Assembly (NCBI GenBank): GCA_022448765.1
Contig: JAKUTI010000110.1
Location: 1 to 8,151 of the forward strand
Source of the DNA: Pseudomonadales bacterium
GTDB taxonomy: Bacteria; Pseudomonadota; Gammaproteobacteria; Pseudomonadales; Azotimanducaceae
Direction of reading: 5' to 3'
Length of the DNA stretch: 8,151 nucleotides
Below are positions 1 through 5,688 of the stretch, in pieces. Positions within the stretch are counted from its first letter, which is position 1, and each line of letters begins with the position of its first letter. A program made the position numbers and the translations under genes. The notes under the pieces were generated by a model. That model did not search any database and was not told the DNA's origin. It saw only the letters and a list, made by a program, of their open reading frames with translations.

Positions 1-1163
1 ATTTGTGGAAAGCCTGAATTTCGTCGAGTACTGATGTTAGTGATTTGCTGCAATGGACCAAGTGAACCGGTTGTTGAAACTGTTCGCCATAAGAGCAATC
101 CCCCATCGGCGTCGTTTTTACCGATCCAGCTCACCACTGCATCCCCATTTTCGAGAACGTCGATGTCGACTCTGCCTATCGGACGCTCGGCGTCGATTGT
201 TACGGGTGTGTTGAAGGAAGCGCCATCATTGTCGGAACGCGCCATGAGGACGCGAGGTGCGGAATTCGCTTCGGAATACCAAGCGACGATCACGGTGCCT
301 TTATGCGCTGCGATGGCTGGTCCATTGACAGGGCAGCCTCCGATCCGCCAATTGTCCTGAAAAATGGAACGCCCTTTCTCCCAATGACCCTCCAGCAACC
401 GGGAAATATAGATATCTCGGATCTCGTCGGAACTTCTGTCGCGGTAGACCAATATGGGACCACTGTCGGCAATGGCAACGTCGGTTTGGCAGCAGTCACA
501 AACGAGGTCATCGACAAGTTCAGACGCTTGAAAGGACTCTCCTTTCGCTGCGATAGCGGACCGAAGCGTCATGCCACCCGCATCTTTATCGCCGGATCCA
601 TGGTGTCCACCACGCATTTCGCGGCCATCCAACCAAACTGCGAGCACTTTATTGTTGTATGACACGAGGCTCGCGAATCCGTGTTCGGTTGGCGTACCGT
701 CGCGATGGGGTTTTTCCGCGTCAGACCACGTAATACCTCCATCGTTGGAACGAGCGATTGCAACGTCGTATGCAAACCCGCCCACGGGTTGCCGAACCAA
801 CCAATGTGCCGCCCAAAGGTTTTTTGAAATCGGAACAACGGAAGGAAAATCGGCCCAGTTGACGAACCAGCTGGATCCCTTCGTCACCAAGCTTGAAGGT
901 GCCCATTCGTCGCCATTGAAGGTGCTGTAGCGCAACTCGGTCGTTGTGCCATTTGGCTCAAGCCAGCTCAATACCATTGGCCCTTCAACATTGGTTGCGA
1001 GGTGGGGAGCGGAACTGCCTGGTTTTGCATCCGTCTGGATCAGTTGTATGTCGATATCGTGCGAATTGATGGGGCTATCCGAACAGCCGATGATCGTGGT
1101 CAACAACACCAGCCCCCAAAATGGGGCGGAGAACACGTCCTTATTTTTTGTTTTGGCTCTCAC
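1..1163 (-). CDS. Sialidase-like (BNR/Asp-box) beta-propeller lipoprotein, partial at 3' end
   Basis: The frame is open from a GTG at 1163 to the left edge, giving 387 visible residues and no stop. The N-terminus is basic (RAKTKNK) and is followed by a hydrophobic stretch ending in IIGC (Cys27). This is a type II lipoprotein signal, so the protein is probably anchored in the outer membrane or periplasm. A canonical Asp-box, SNDGGITW, lies at 139-146 and a degenerate one, SDNDGASF, at 310-317, as in sialidase-type propellers. Other visible motifs are NWADFPSV (102-109), HRDGTPTEHGF (153-163), WLDGRE (177-182), GGHHGSGD (185-192), VCDCCQTD (221-228), VYRDR (239-243) and GCPVNGP (276-282). I recall these as typical of proteins annotated exo-alpha-sialidase, but I cannot identify the catalytic Arg triad or nucleophilic Tyr of true sialidases. 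The fold is therefore well supported and sialidase activity is not. The GTG start is chosen because it begins the basic n-region; the ribosome site is weak. It is transcribed divergently from the GST gene. Confidence 0.85.
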   Translation of the reverse strand, partial: MRAKTKNKDVFSAPFWGLVLLTTIIGCSDSPINSHDIDIQLIQTDAKPGSSAPHLATNVEGPMVLSWLEPNGTTTELRYSTFNGDEWAPSSLVTKGSSWFVNWADFPSVVPISKNLWAAHWLVRQPVGGFAYDVAIARSNDGGITWSDAEKPHRDGTPTEHGFASLVSYNNKVLAVWLDGREMRGGHHGSGDKDAGGMTLRSAIAAKGESFQASELVDDLVCDCCQTDVAIADSGPILVYRDRSSDEIRDIYISRLLEGHWEKGRSIFQDNWRIGGCPVNGPAIAAHKGTVIVAWYSEANSAPRVLMARSDNDGASFNTPVTIDAERPIGRVDIDVLENGDAVVSWIGKNDADGGLLLWRTVSTTGSLGPLQQITNISTRRNSGFPQ

Positions 1164-1226
1164 GGTTCGATCTGTTTCCTGAACTAATATCAAAGCATGA
1201 ACTAAAACGGGTATCTCTGCGTTTAG

Positions 1227-1244
1227 CTCGTTAGTCTGAACGAG
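1227..1244. promoter_or_regulatory. Inverted repeat CTCGTT-N6-AACGAG, possible operator
   Basis: The arms at 1227-1232 and 1239-1244 are perfect 6-bp complements around a 6-bp spacer (agtctg). The repeat lies between two divergent genes, about 64 bp from the lipoprotein start and 94 bp from the GST start. Size and placement suit a dimeric regulator site, but 6-bp arms can occur by chance and no regulator gene is adjacent in the window. Confidence 0.25.
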
Positions 1245-1325
1245 AGAGGTGTATTCGCGCCTACGCGGGTGACCGCACCATATCGTCCTTGTCACTTTGT
1301 TATGGTTGACCGACACGCTGGAGAT

Positions 1326-1331
1326 AGGCGG
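1326..1331 (+). promoter_or_regulatory. Ribosome binding site that sets the GST start
   Basis: AGGCGG lies six bases upstream of the ATG at 1338, with GGAG a little further upstream. This spacing supports ATG 1338 over the in-frame GTG at 1269 and ATG at 1302. Confidence 0.6.
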
Positions 1332-1337
1332 TCTTTT

Positions 1338-2312
1338 ATGCCAAGAAAATACATCGTTTACGGTGGTGAACTCAGTTATTTCACGAGAAAGCTTGAGGCA
1401 GCCATGGTGTTTTATGGTGCCGAATTCGAGTTGCGGTCGAAAACGGACGAGTTGCGTGAGGAGATTGAGAGCCGCTCTGGCACCCACCAAGTGCCCGTAT
1501 TGCAGACGCCGGAAAACTGGATGATTGCCGATACGACGCCGTTGATGAGTATGTTGGATGGTCGGTTCCCAGATCGGAAACTGTATCCCGACGGCCCCCT
1601 CGGCGTACTAGTTCATGTGGTTGAAGAGTACTTTGATGAATGGATTGCACGAACCATGGTGCATTACCGCTGGCATTACGAAGAAAGTGCGCGCTTCGCG
1701 TCGCTCAGAATGTCGGGTGGCAACGAGCGTGCTGCAGCTCAGGTGTTGAATTGGGGTCCTCGCGCGTGTCGGGCCACAGGCACCGAATCGACGAGACAAC
1801 AAGAGGCCGCTGAGGCGGAATACGTGCGTATTCTCGAGGCTGCGGAGGCACAGCTCAATCAGTCAGCCTATCTATTGGGCGATCGACCCACGGCGGTGGA
1901 TTGCATTGTCCTGGGTGGTCTTCGAGCCCATACCAATATGGATCCAACTCCGAAAAAGCTCACCTCGGGATTTCCAAAAGTTATTGCATGGTCGGAGCAC
2001 GAGGCTGATGACTGGGATGGACTTGGCGAACTTGCTCCCTTTCCAGATTCGACCGACTTTGCCCAGTTTGTTCTCGGAGAGATGGCAACGACGTACCGAC
2101 CCTATCTGCTTGCTAATCAGGAAGCGTCGTCGGTTGGAGCAAAGGCTTTTAAGGCGAATGTATACGGGGAAATGGTTAGCTATTTGACACGACCTTATCC
2201 GCCCTTCTCCGCCGAGTTGGTGGGCGAACGCGTGAGAAACACGCTCAATATCGAGGAAACGGGGCTTGTCGAAAATTGGTTACAACAGGTTGGTTTAAGC
2301 GACTGCTTCTGA
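1338..2312 (+). CDS. Glutathione S-transferase family protein with C-terminal extension
   Basis: A 324-residue cytosolic GST-like protein. Residues 1-85 look like the thioredoxin-fold domain: first strand and helix YIVYGGELSYFTRKLEAA, with Ser13 or Tyr14 where GSTs carry the catalytic residue, and VPVL with the cis-proline at Pro53. The usual Glu-Ser pair that holds the glutathione gamma-glutamyl group appears as Asp65-Thr66. The helical domain shows the GST N-capping box, GDRPTAVD, at 181-188. About 90 residues follow the usual end (from about 235), including YLTRPYP (282-288) and a final DCF. Most GSTs have 200-230 residues, so this is a long subtype. The reaction is likely glutathione conjugation or glutathione-dependent chemistry on an unknown electrophile, or glutathione binding only. 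The start is ATG 1338, chosen from the ribosome site and the domain boundary. It is a single gene, convergent with the VOC gene 45 bp away. Confidence 0.85.
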   Translation: MPRKYIVYGGELSYFTRKLEAAMVFYGAEFELRSKTDELREEIESRSGTHQVPVLQTPENWMIADTTPLMSMLDGRFPDRKLYPDGPLGVLVHVVEEYFDEWIARTMVHYRWHYEESARFASLRMSGGNERAAAQVLNWGPRACRATGTESTRQQEAAEAEYVRILEAAEAQLNQSAYLLGDRPTAVDCIVLGGLRAHTNMDPTPKKLTSGFPKVIAWSEHEADDWDGLGELAPFPDSTDFAQFVLGEMATTYRPYLLANQEASSVGAKAFKANVYGEMVSYLTRPYPPFSAELVGERVRNTLNIEETGLVENWLQQVGLSDCF

Positions 2313-2357
2313 GAAGGCTCGATTCTTCTATCCGGACAGGCAGCAGATGAAGTTGAC

Positions 2358-2753
2358 CTACTCCCCAGCCGGGTACTGAATCAACTCAATGTTGACCCCG
2401 TCCGGTCCACGAAGGAATGCGATTTGGACGCCGGCCATGGTTTCACGAGGTTCTACTAGAAACTCGGCGCCCTGGTGCTTTAATTGAGAGGCCGCTTCTG
2501 TCATGTCATCGACGCGTAAGCCCAAATGATCAAGACCGAGTTGCTGGTGTGGTTCGTTAGATATTTGAGTGATTTCTTCCGTCACGGTCGAGATCAATAC
2601 CGTTTGTCCGTCTAAGTCCATATTGCAGCGAGGTAACCCGTTTGCTCCTTTGGATCTGAGGATCGTTGCGCCGAACATGGTTTCATAAAATCTTCCCGCG
2701 GCCATTGCATCGTGGCTCATGAGATGAATGTGATGGTGTTGGTATTTGGGCAT
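2358..2753 (-). CDS. VOC superfamily (glyoxalase/bleomycin resistance/dioxygenase fold) protein
   Basis: A 131-residue single-domain VOC protein made of two beta-alpha-beta-beta-beta modules. Module 1 starts HHIHLMSHD (6-14) and continues AGRFYETMFGA; module 2 starts LDHLGLRVDD (74-83) and ends FLRGPDGVNIELIQYP (113-128). His8, His76 and Glu123 sit where VOC enzymes bind their divalent metal, so an active metal site, normally built across a dimer, is plausible. Possible chemistries in the family include isomerisation, epimerisation, ring-cleaving dioxygenation and glutathione or thiol addition; the sequence does not choose between them. ATG 2753 is preceded by AAGGAA (2766-2761, minus strand) at seven bases, a good ribosome site. 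It lies 63 bp downstream of the PhyH gene on the same strand and is probably cotranscribed with it. Confidence 0.88.
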   Translation of the reverse strand: MPKYQHHHIHLMSHDAMAAGRFYETMFGATILRSKGANGLPRCNMDLDGQTVLISTVTEEITQISNEPHQQLGLDHLGLRVDDMTEAASQLKHQGAEFLVEPRETMAGVQIAFLRGPDGVNIELIQYPAGE

Positions 2754-2816
2754 GTGGTTATTCCTTGTCGCGTATGTATGGCATTTAAGGCCGACACGGT
2801 TAACGGGTCGTCGTCT

Positions 2817-3899
2817 TTATGGCGCCACAGAATTCTCGGCGACGAAATCTTGCATCCCTTGCCATTCAGCCCAGTGATTGCAGAGTTTCTCGATGGATGT
2901 CATCCAGGGGTTGTATGTGGAAGGGTATTCAAGGAACTGGCCGTAATAGCCACGATCCAGGTGATCGCTTACGCCGTGACCCAAGCGGCGACTTCCTTCG
3001 TGTGGGTTCTCTTCTCGCAAGCGACGTATTCTGAAATAGATATTCATTCGAGGCTCCGGGCCACGATTGGGTGTGGCCGTGTGTGGACAACTGTGGAGCG
3101 CGATGACGGCATCGCCTTCCTGTAAAAGGACGGGGGTCAATTCTGGCCATTCCCAACCTTCAACCGGGTCACTGTGTTTGCGCTTCTCGTGCATACGTGC
3201 CCGGACCGATTCCGGCAATCCATTTAAGTAAGTCTGTCCCTCCTCCGTCGCCTTGATGCGTGGCCACCCTGGTCCTTCGGGCCCAATAACGCCTCCGGTG
3301 TCACGCTGAAAGCGAAACGCGGCCTCGACGGTTTCATGCATGCCTTTGAGAACGGCAAATTGCCCCCGACCGGGTACGGATTGATCGTTGAGGGCGATGC
3401 CGACTAGCGCTGAGTAACTACCGAGGGATATGGTCCGGTCAGGATCTTGCCACAACTGGCCATCGTTGCTGCCGCGCCGCTCATCGTTTTCGCCGAAGTA
3501 CGGGGCCGGGTCTAAGGGACGACCCGTCACGGGTTCGATGTCGGCAGCTGAGCTGGGTATCGCACCGCTCCAACTCCCGTCCACGTGGGGGCTTGGTCGT
3601 CCCCCCATAGCGTCGAGTGCAGGTGTCACTGCAACTTGAGAACTGATCACTTCGGGAAACGGTCCTAGTTCAGTTTCTAGAATCTTCTTGAGCCGGGTTT
3701 GATTAAATAGCCTTAGGATATCTGGATGGGTTGCGAGTTCTCGAGGCACCAAAAGCACTCTTTTGTCCCGGGGTAAGACGCCTTCGATCAATGCTTTCGC
3801 GGCTTTGGTATAAGAGCGTGGAACGATATTTTTGATGACGATAAAACCGTCGTTGAAAAAGTACCGTTTTTGTTCATCACTCAGATGATTTTTCTGCAC
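2817..3899 (-). CDS. Phytanoyl-CoA dioxygenase (PhyH) family Fe(II)/2-oxoglutarate oxygenase
   Basis: A 360-residue protein. It opens with LSDEQKRYFFNDGFIVIKN (6-24), the usual start of PhyH proteins. His105-Val-Asp107 gives the HxD half of the 2-His-1-carboxylate iron site. PHTATPNRG (272-280) supplies the distal His273, and PEPRMNIYFR (281-290) contributes Arg284, the probable 2-oxoglutarate carboxylate ligand. The expected reaction is oxygen- and 2OG-dependent hydroxylation of a small organic or acyl substrate in the cytoplasm, releasing succinate and CO2. PhyH members are often about 250-300 residues. Here a polar, Pro/Gly-rich segment (about 108-160, with GENDERRGSNDGQLW) follows the HxD, and a long loop at 200-250 precedes the distal His; these could form a substrate lid. 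The start is GTG with only a weak GAG ribosome site seven bases upstream; it is kept because the family N-terminus begins there. It lies between the nuclease gene (85 bp upstream) and the VOC gene. Confidence 0.9.
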   Translation of the reverse strand: MQKNHLSDEQKRYFFNDGFIVIKNIVPRSYTKAAKALIEGVLPRDKRVLLVPRELATHPDILRLFNQTRLKKILETELGPFPEVISSQVAVTPALDAMGGRPSPHVDGSWSGAIPSSAADIEPVTGRPLDPAPYFGENDERRGSNDGQLWQDPDRTISLGSYSALVGIALNDQSVPGRGQFAVLKGMHETVEAAFRFQRDTGGVIGPEGPGWPRIKATEEGQTYLNGLPESVRARMHEKRKHSDPVEGWEWPELTPVLLQEGDAVIALHSCPHTATPNRGPEPRMNIYFRIRRLREENPHEGSRRLGHGVSDHLDRGYYGQFLEYPSTYNPWMTSIEKLCNHWAEWQGMQDFVAENSVAP

Positions 3900-3921
3900 G
3901 GATAAACTCGTCGATTGCCAG

Positions 3922-3956
3922 CGAATAGAATAACGATTCGGCGAAAGATTCGTCGA
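3922..3956. repeat. Short direct and inverted repeats upstream of the PhyH gene
   Basis: GATTCGGCGA (3935-3944) and GATTCGTCGA (3947-3956) are direct repeats matching at nine of ten bases with a 12-bp period. CGAAT at 3922-3926 also forms an inverted partner with ATTCG at 3936-3940. The cluster lies 23-57 bases upstream of the PhyH GTG, a reasonable place for a regulator or hairpin acting on that gene. It is short and may be chance. Confidence 0.35.
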
Positions 3957-3984
3957 GGCATCGCGTCTCTACGCTTCGTCTCGC

Positions 3985-5052
3985 CTACTCGTCGTTTGGA
4001 GCTCTGTTCATTGTGTCCGCCGCGATAGATCGGAGCTGATCCTCCCCGCCTTGGAGTTGGACGCGGAGAAAATCGATCAATTCGCTATCGGATTCGGTGT
4101 AATTCCTTTCGGCAAGGGTTTGCTTCAATTTTTGACATGCTTCAGCCACATGGTCAGCTGCCGTTTCTAGATCGCCACTAATAAGTTGCGCCATCCGTTG
4201 ATCGCCTCCGGGTTTATCGACGGCCTGAGCCATCGCTTCTATGACACCGCCGACAAATCGTGCGTGTTCACACTCCGCATGGTGATCGGGACAGTGGGTT
4301 TGGTATAACAGGGTGGAAATGTTCTGCAGCGCATCGTCGACCCATGAATCATCGCCTCGATACGTTAGTAGCGTCGCCTTGAACTCCATCGTCGCCTGAT
4401 TTTCTTCTTCGTCGAGCATGCCGTCGACGCCATAATGCTGGCCGTCGACATAGACGAAGTAACCAATGTCGTTAACGGGGAATCCTTTCCTCCGAAGGAT
4501 CCACTGGTACATTTCGATTTGCCGTTTGTACCCCTGTTTCCATCGGCCTTCGAGATTGATCTCTTTCGGCTCTTTTTTCGGGGACATGACGCCCTGGGCG
4601 GTACTTTTGTAATCGACGATGTGGAGTTCACCCGTCTCGACGTTTTGCCAGACATCGTCAATGCCGCCGCCAAAAAGAATGTTGGTTTCTTCATGGACCG
4701 TATTAAAGTGGTTGGCTGATGCGCCGAAATGGAGGGCGTTTTCCCAGCGCCCGAGGTCTTCGTGCGCGTACGGAACTAGTTCCTCCAATCCATTTCGAAC
4801 CATAAATGGGTGGGGTGATTGGCTCTCCCGATACCGATTGAAATCACGCTTCAATAACAGATCCGTGGCGCTATTGATGTTGAAGCCAGGAATTGACGGA
4901 AACTTGACCCCTTTTACTCGGTCAAGCCAAAAACACGCCGGGCATTGAATAAAGTCTTCAACACGCCCCCGCGAGAGTTCGTAAGGCTCGGGTCGACCCG
5001 GCTTGAAGGTGCCGCGATGTCTAGGCACTAAAGACCGCCATCTGCTCTGCAA
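3985..5052 (-). CDS. Stand-alone PD-(D/E)XK nuclease-fold protein (Cas4/RecB/AddB-like) with four-cysteine signature
   Basis: A 355-residue protein. LSRGRVEDFIQCPACFWLDR (26-45) resembles the N-terminal helix of RecB/Cas4-type nucleases and carries Cys37-x2-Cys40. GGGIDDVW (128-135) gives the first acidic residue, Asp132 or Asp133; LHIVDYKST (143-151) gives the core Asp147-x-Lys149; and QIEMYQW (178-184) matches the Q-x3-Y motif after the active site. A C-terminal CPDHHAEC (254-261) adds two cysteines, so Cys37, Cys40, Cys254 and Cys261 could staple a [4Fe-4S] cluster as in Cas4 and AddB. The likely role is a metal-dependent DNA nuclease in the cytoplasm, but no helicase, cas or recombination gene is near. 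I recall similar stand-alone proteins annotated only as PD-(D/E)XK nuclease family. The start is TTG, directly after an in-frame TGA; it keeps the WRSLVP segment that I believe homologues share. GTG 5028, with GGCGG six bases upstream, is the alternative and would give 347 residues. Confidence 0.85.
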   Translation of the reverse strand: MQSRWRSLVPRHRGTFKPGRPEPYELSRGRVEDFIQCPACFWLDRVKGVKFPSIPGFNINSATDLLLKRDFNRYRESQSPHPFMVRNGLEELVPYAHEDLGRWENALHFGASANHFNTVHEETNILFGGGIDDVWQNVETGELHIVDYKSTAQGVMSPKKEPKEINLEGRWKQGYKRQIEMYQWILRRKGFPVNDIGYFVYVDGQHYGVDGMLDEEENQATMEFKATLLTYRGDDSWVDDALQNISTLLYQTHCPDHHAECEHARFVGGVIEAMAQAVDKPGGDQRMAQLISGDLETAADHVAEACQKLKQTLAERNYTESDSELIDFLRVQLQGGEDQLRSIAADTMNRAPNDE

Positions 5053-5061
5053 TCAATCAAT
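5050..5061. repeat. Three-copy CAAT tetranucleotide repeat over the nuclease start codon
   Basis: The plus strand reads CAATCAATCAAT, so the minus strand has three ATTG units, the last overlapping the TTG start of the nuclease gene and an in-frame TGA. Only three copies are present, well below the length usual for phase-variable tracts. Confidence 0.6.
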
Positions 5062-5247
5062 ACATCAACCCCTTTCACGGATGAACGATACATCGTGCCA
5101 TTGCTTCCTTAATTCACCGAGTGGTTTGGCTCAAGTTTAGCAGGCGCATCCCCAGATCCACTTGGTTCTGCGGAAAAGGTTTCTCCAGCAAAACAATCGA
5201 GGCACTATGGTGTCGTTACACAAAAGATAATGTAGGAGTAATTGGCC
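5053..5247. promoter_or_regulatory. Divergent intergenic region between nuclease and MAPEG genes
   Basis: The spacer serves the leftward nuclease gene and the rightward MAPEG gene. On the minus strand AAGGGG (5074-5069) lies 16 bases from the TTG, rather far for a ribosome site. I saw no strong sigma-70 promoter: TTGAGC followed by TAAGGA at 17 bp on the minus strand is the best weak candidate. No RNA gene is evident. Confidence 0.4.
5234..5238 (+). promoter_or_regulatory. Ribosome binding site that sets the MAPEG start
   Basis: AGGAG lies nine bases before ATG 5248. The in-frame TTG at 5242 would leave only three bases, so the ATG is preferred. Confidence 0.65.
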
Positions 5248-5667
5248 ATGGATATCCTCTCGCCCGTACTCGCTATGCTGGTGTTGACGCTAGCGATGAT
5301 CATCGTACTTGTTGGATCACGTCTTCCGATAATCATAAAGAATTTCCCGAATCTTCAGGCTGGCAAACACTCCGACGAGCTGCGGCAAAACATTCCGGTA
5401 GGCATGCGGAACATCACGGACAACCACAATCACCTGTTCGAGCAGCCGGTGCTTTTCTATGCCACGGCTTTCTATATCCATCTCTCTGGCCACGTCGATC
5501 TTATCCATGTTCGATGTGCTTGGGCATATTTTGGATTTCGTGTCGTCCATTCGATTGTGCAAGCCACAAACAATAACGTTGCGACGAGACTGATCATGTT
5601 TATGGGTGCAACCCTTGCCTTGGCCGTCATGATCGTACGAGAGACGATCGTAGGGCTTGGAGGTTAA
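5248..5667 (+). CDS. MAPEG family integral membrane protein
   Basis: A 139-residue protein with four predicted membrane segments, at about 6-24, 66-80, 83-104 and 112-134. MAPEG-type motifs are visible: R54-NITDNHNHLFEQPVLFY (54-71), where Asn/Glu residues sit in the loop and helix that bind glutathione in characterised members, then WAYFGFRVVHSIVQATNNNVATR (92-114), whose R-x2-HS and N-x3-R pattern is typical. MAPEG stands for membrane-associated proteins in eicosanoid and glutathione metabolism; bacterial members have glutathione transferase or peroxidase activity, or no known function. The protein should form a trimer in the inner membrane. The length matches the family (130-150). It is followed after 21 bp by the TPR-TonB gene, which is probably cotranscribed. 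A functional link to the GST at 1338 is possible but is only inferred from shared glutathione chemistry. Confidence 0.88.
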   Translation: MDILSPVLAMLVLTLAMIIVLVGSRLPIIIKNFPNLQAGKHSDELRQNIPVGMRNITDNHNHLFEQPVLFYATAFYIHLSGHVDLIHVRCAWAYFGFRVVHSIVQATNNNVATRLIMFMGATLALAVMIVRETIVGLGG

Positions 5668-5688
5668 AGGCGCGATCTTTCGAGACCC

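Larger units (their letters stand above)
1164..1337. promoter_or_regulatory. Divergent intergenic region between lipoprotein and GST genes
   Basis: This spacer must hold the promoters for both the lipoprotein gene (leftward) and the GST gene (rightward). I could not pick a convincing -35/-10 pair in either direction. The clearest structure is an inverted repeat at 1227-1244, listed separately. The GTG at 1269 is in frame with the GST gene, but the residues it would add look nothing like a GST N-terminus, so I treat 1269-1337 as untranslated. Confidence 0.5.

Noticed and set aside
34..930. Several plus-strand open frames (34-360, 303-662, 571-930) opposite the lipoprotein gene
   Set aside because: They give low-complexity translations without recognisable motifs, while the opposite strand gives one continuous frame with a lipobox and Asp-boxes.
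1269..1337. GTG at 1269 and ATG at 1302 as earlier starts of the GST gene
   Set aside because: The extra residues do not resemble a GST N-terminus, and ATG 1338 has a well-spaced ribosome site and begins right at the first strand of the fold.
2312..2329. AGAAG-N8-CTTCT inverted repeat between the GST and VOC stops as a terminator
   Set aside because: A five-base, AT-rich stem without a T-run is too weak to call.
2712..3125. Plus-strand open frame of 137 codons opposite the PhyH and VOC genes
   Set aside because: It is an antisense shadow crossing two well-supported genes and their spacer, with no family resemblance.
3985..5052. Nuclease as a cas4 gene of a CRISPR locus
   Set aside because: There are no repeats, no spacer array and no cas1, cas2 or effector gene in the window; the motifs only place it in the wider PD-(D/E)XK superfamily.
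5121..5576. Plus-strand open frame overlapping the MAPEG start
   Set aside because: The frame at 5248 encodes a clear four-helix MAPEG protein with a good ribosome site; this one is an out-of-frame shadow.
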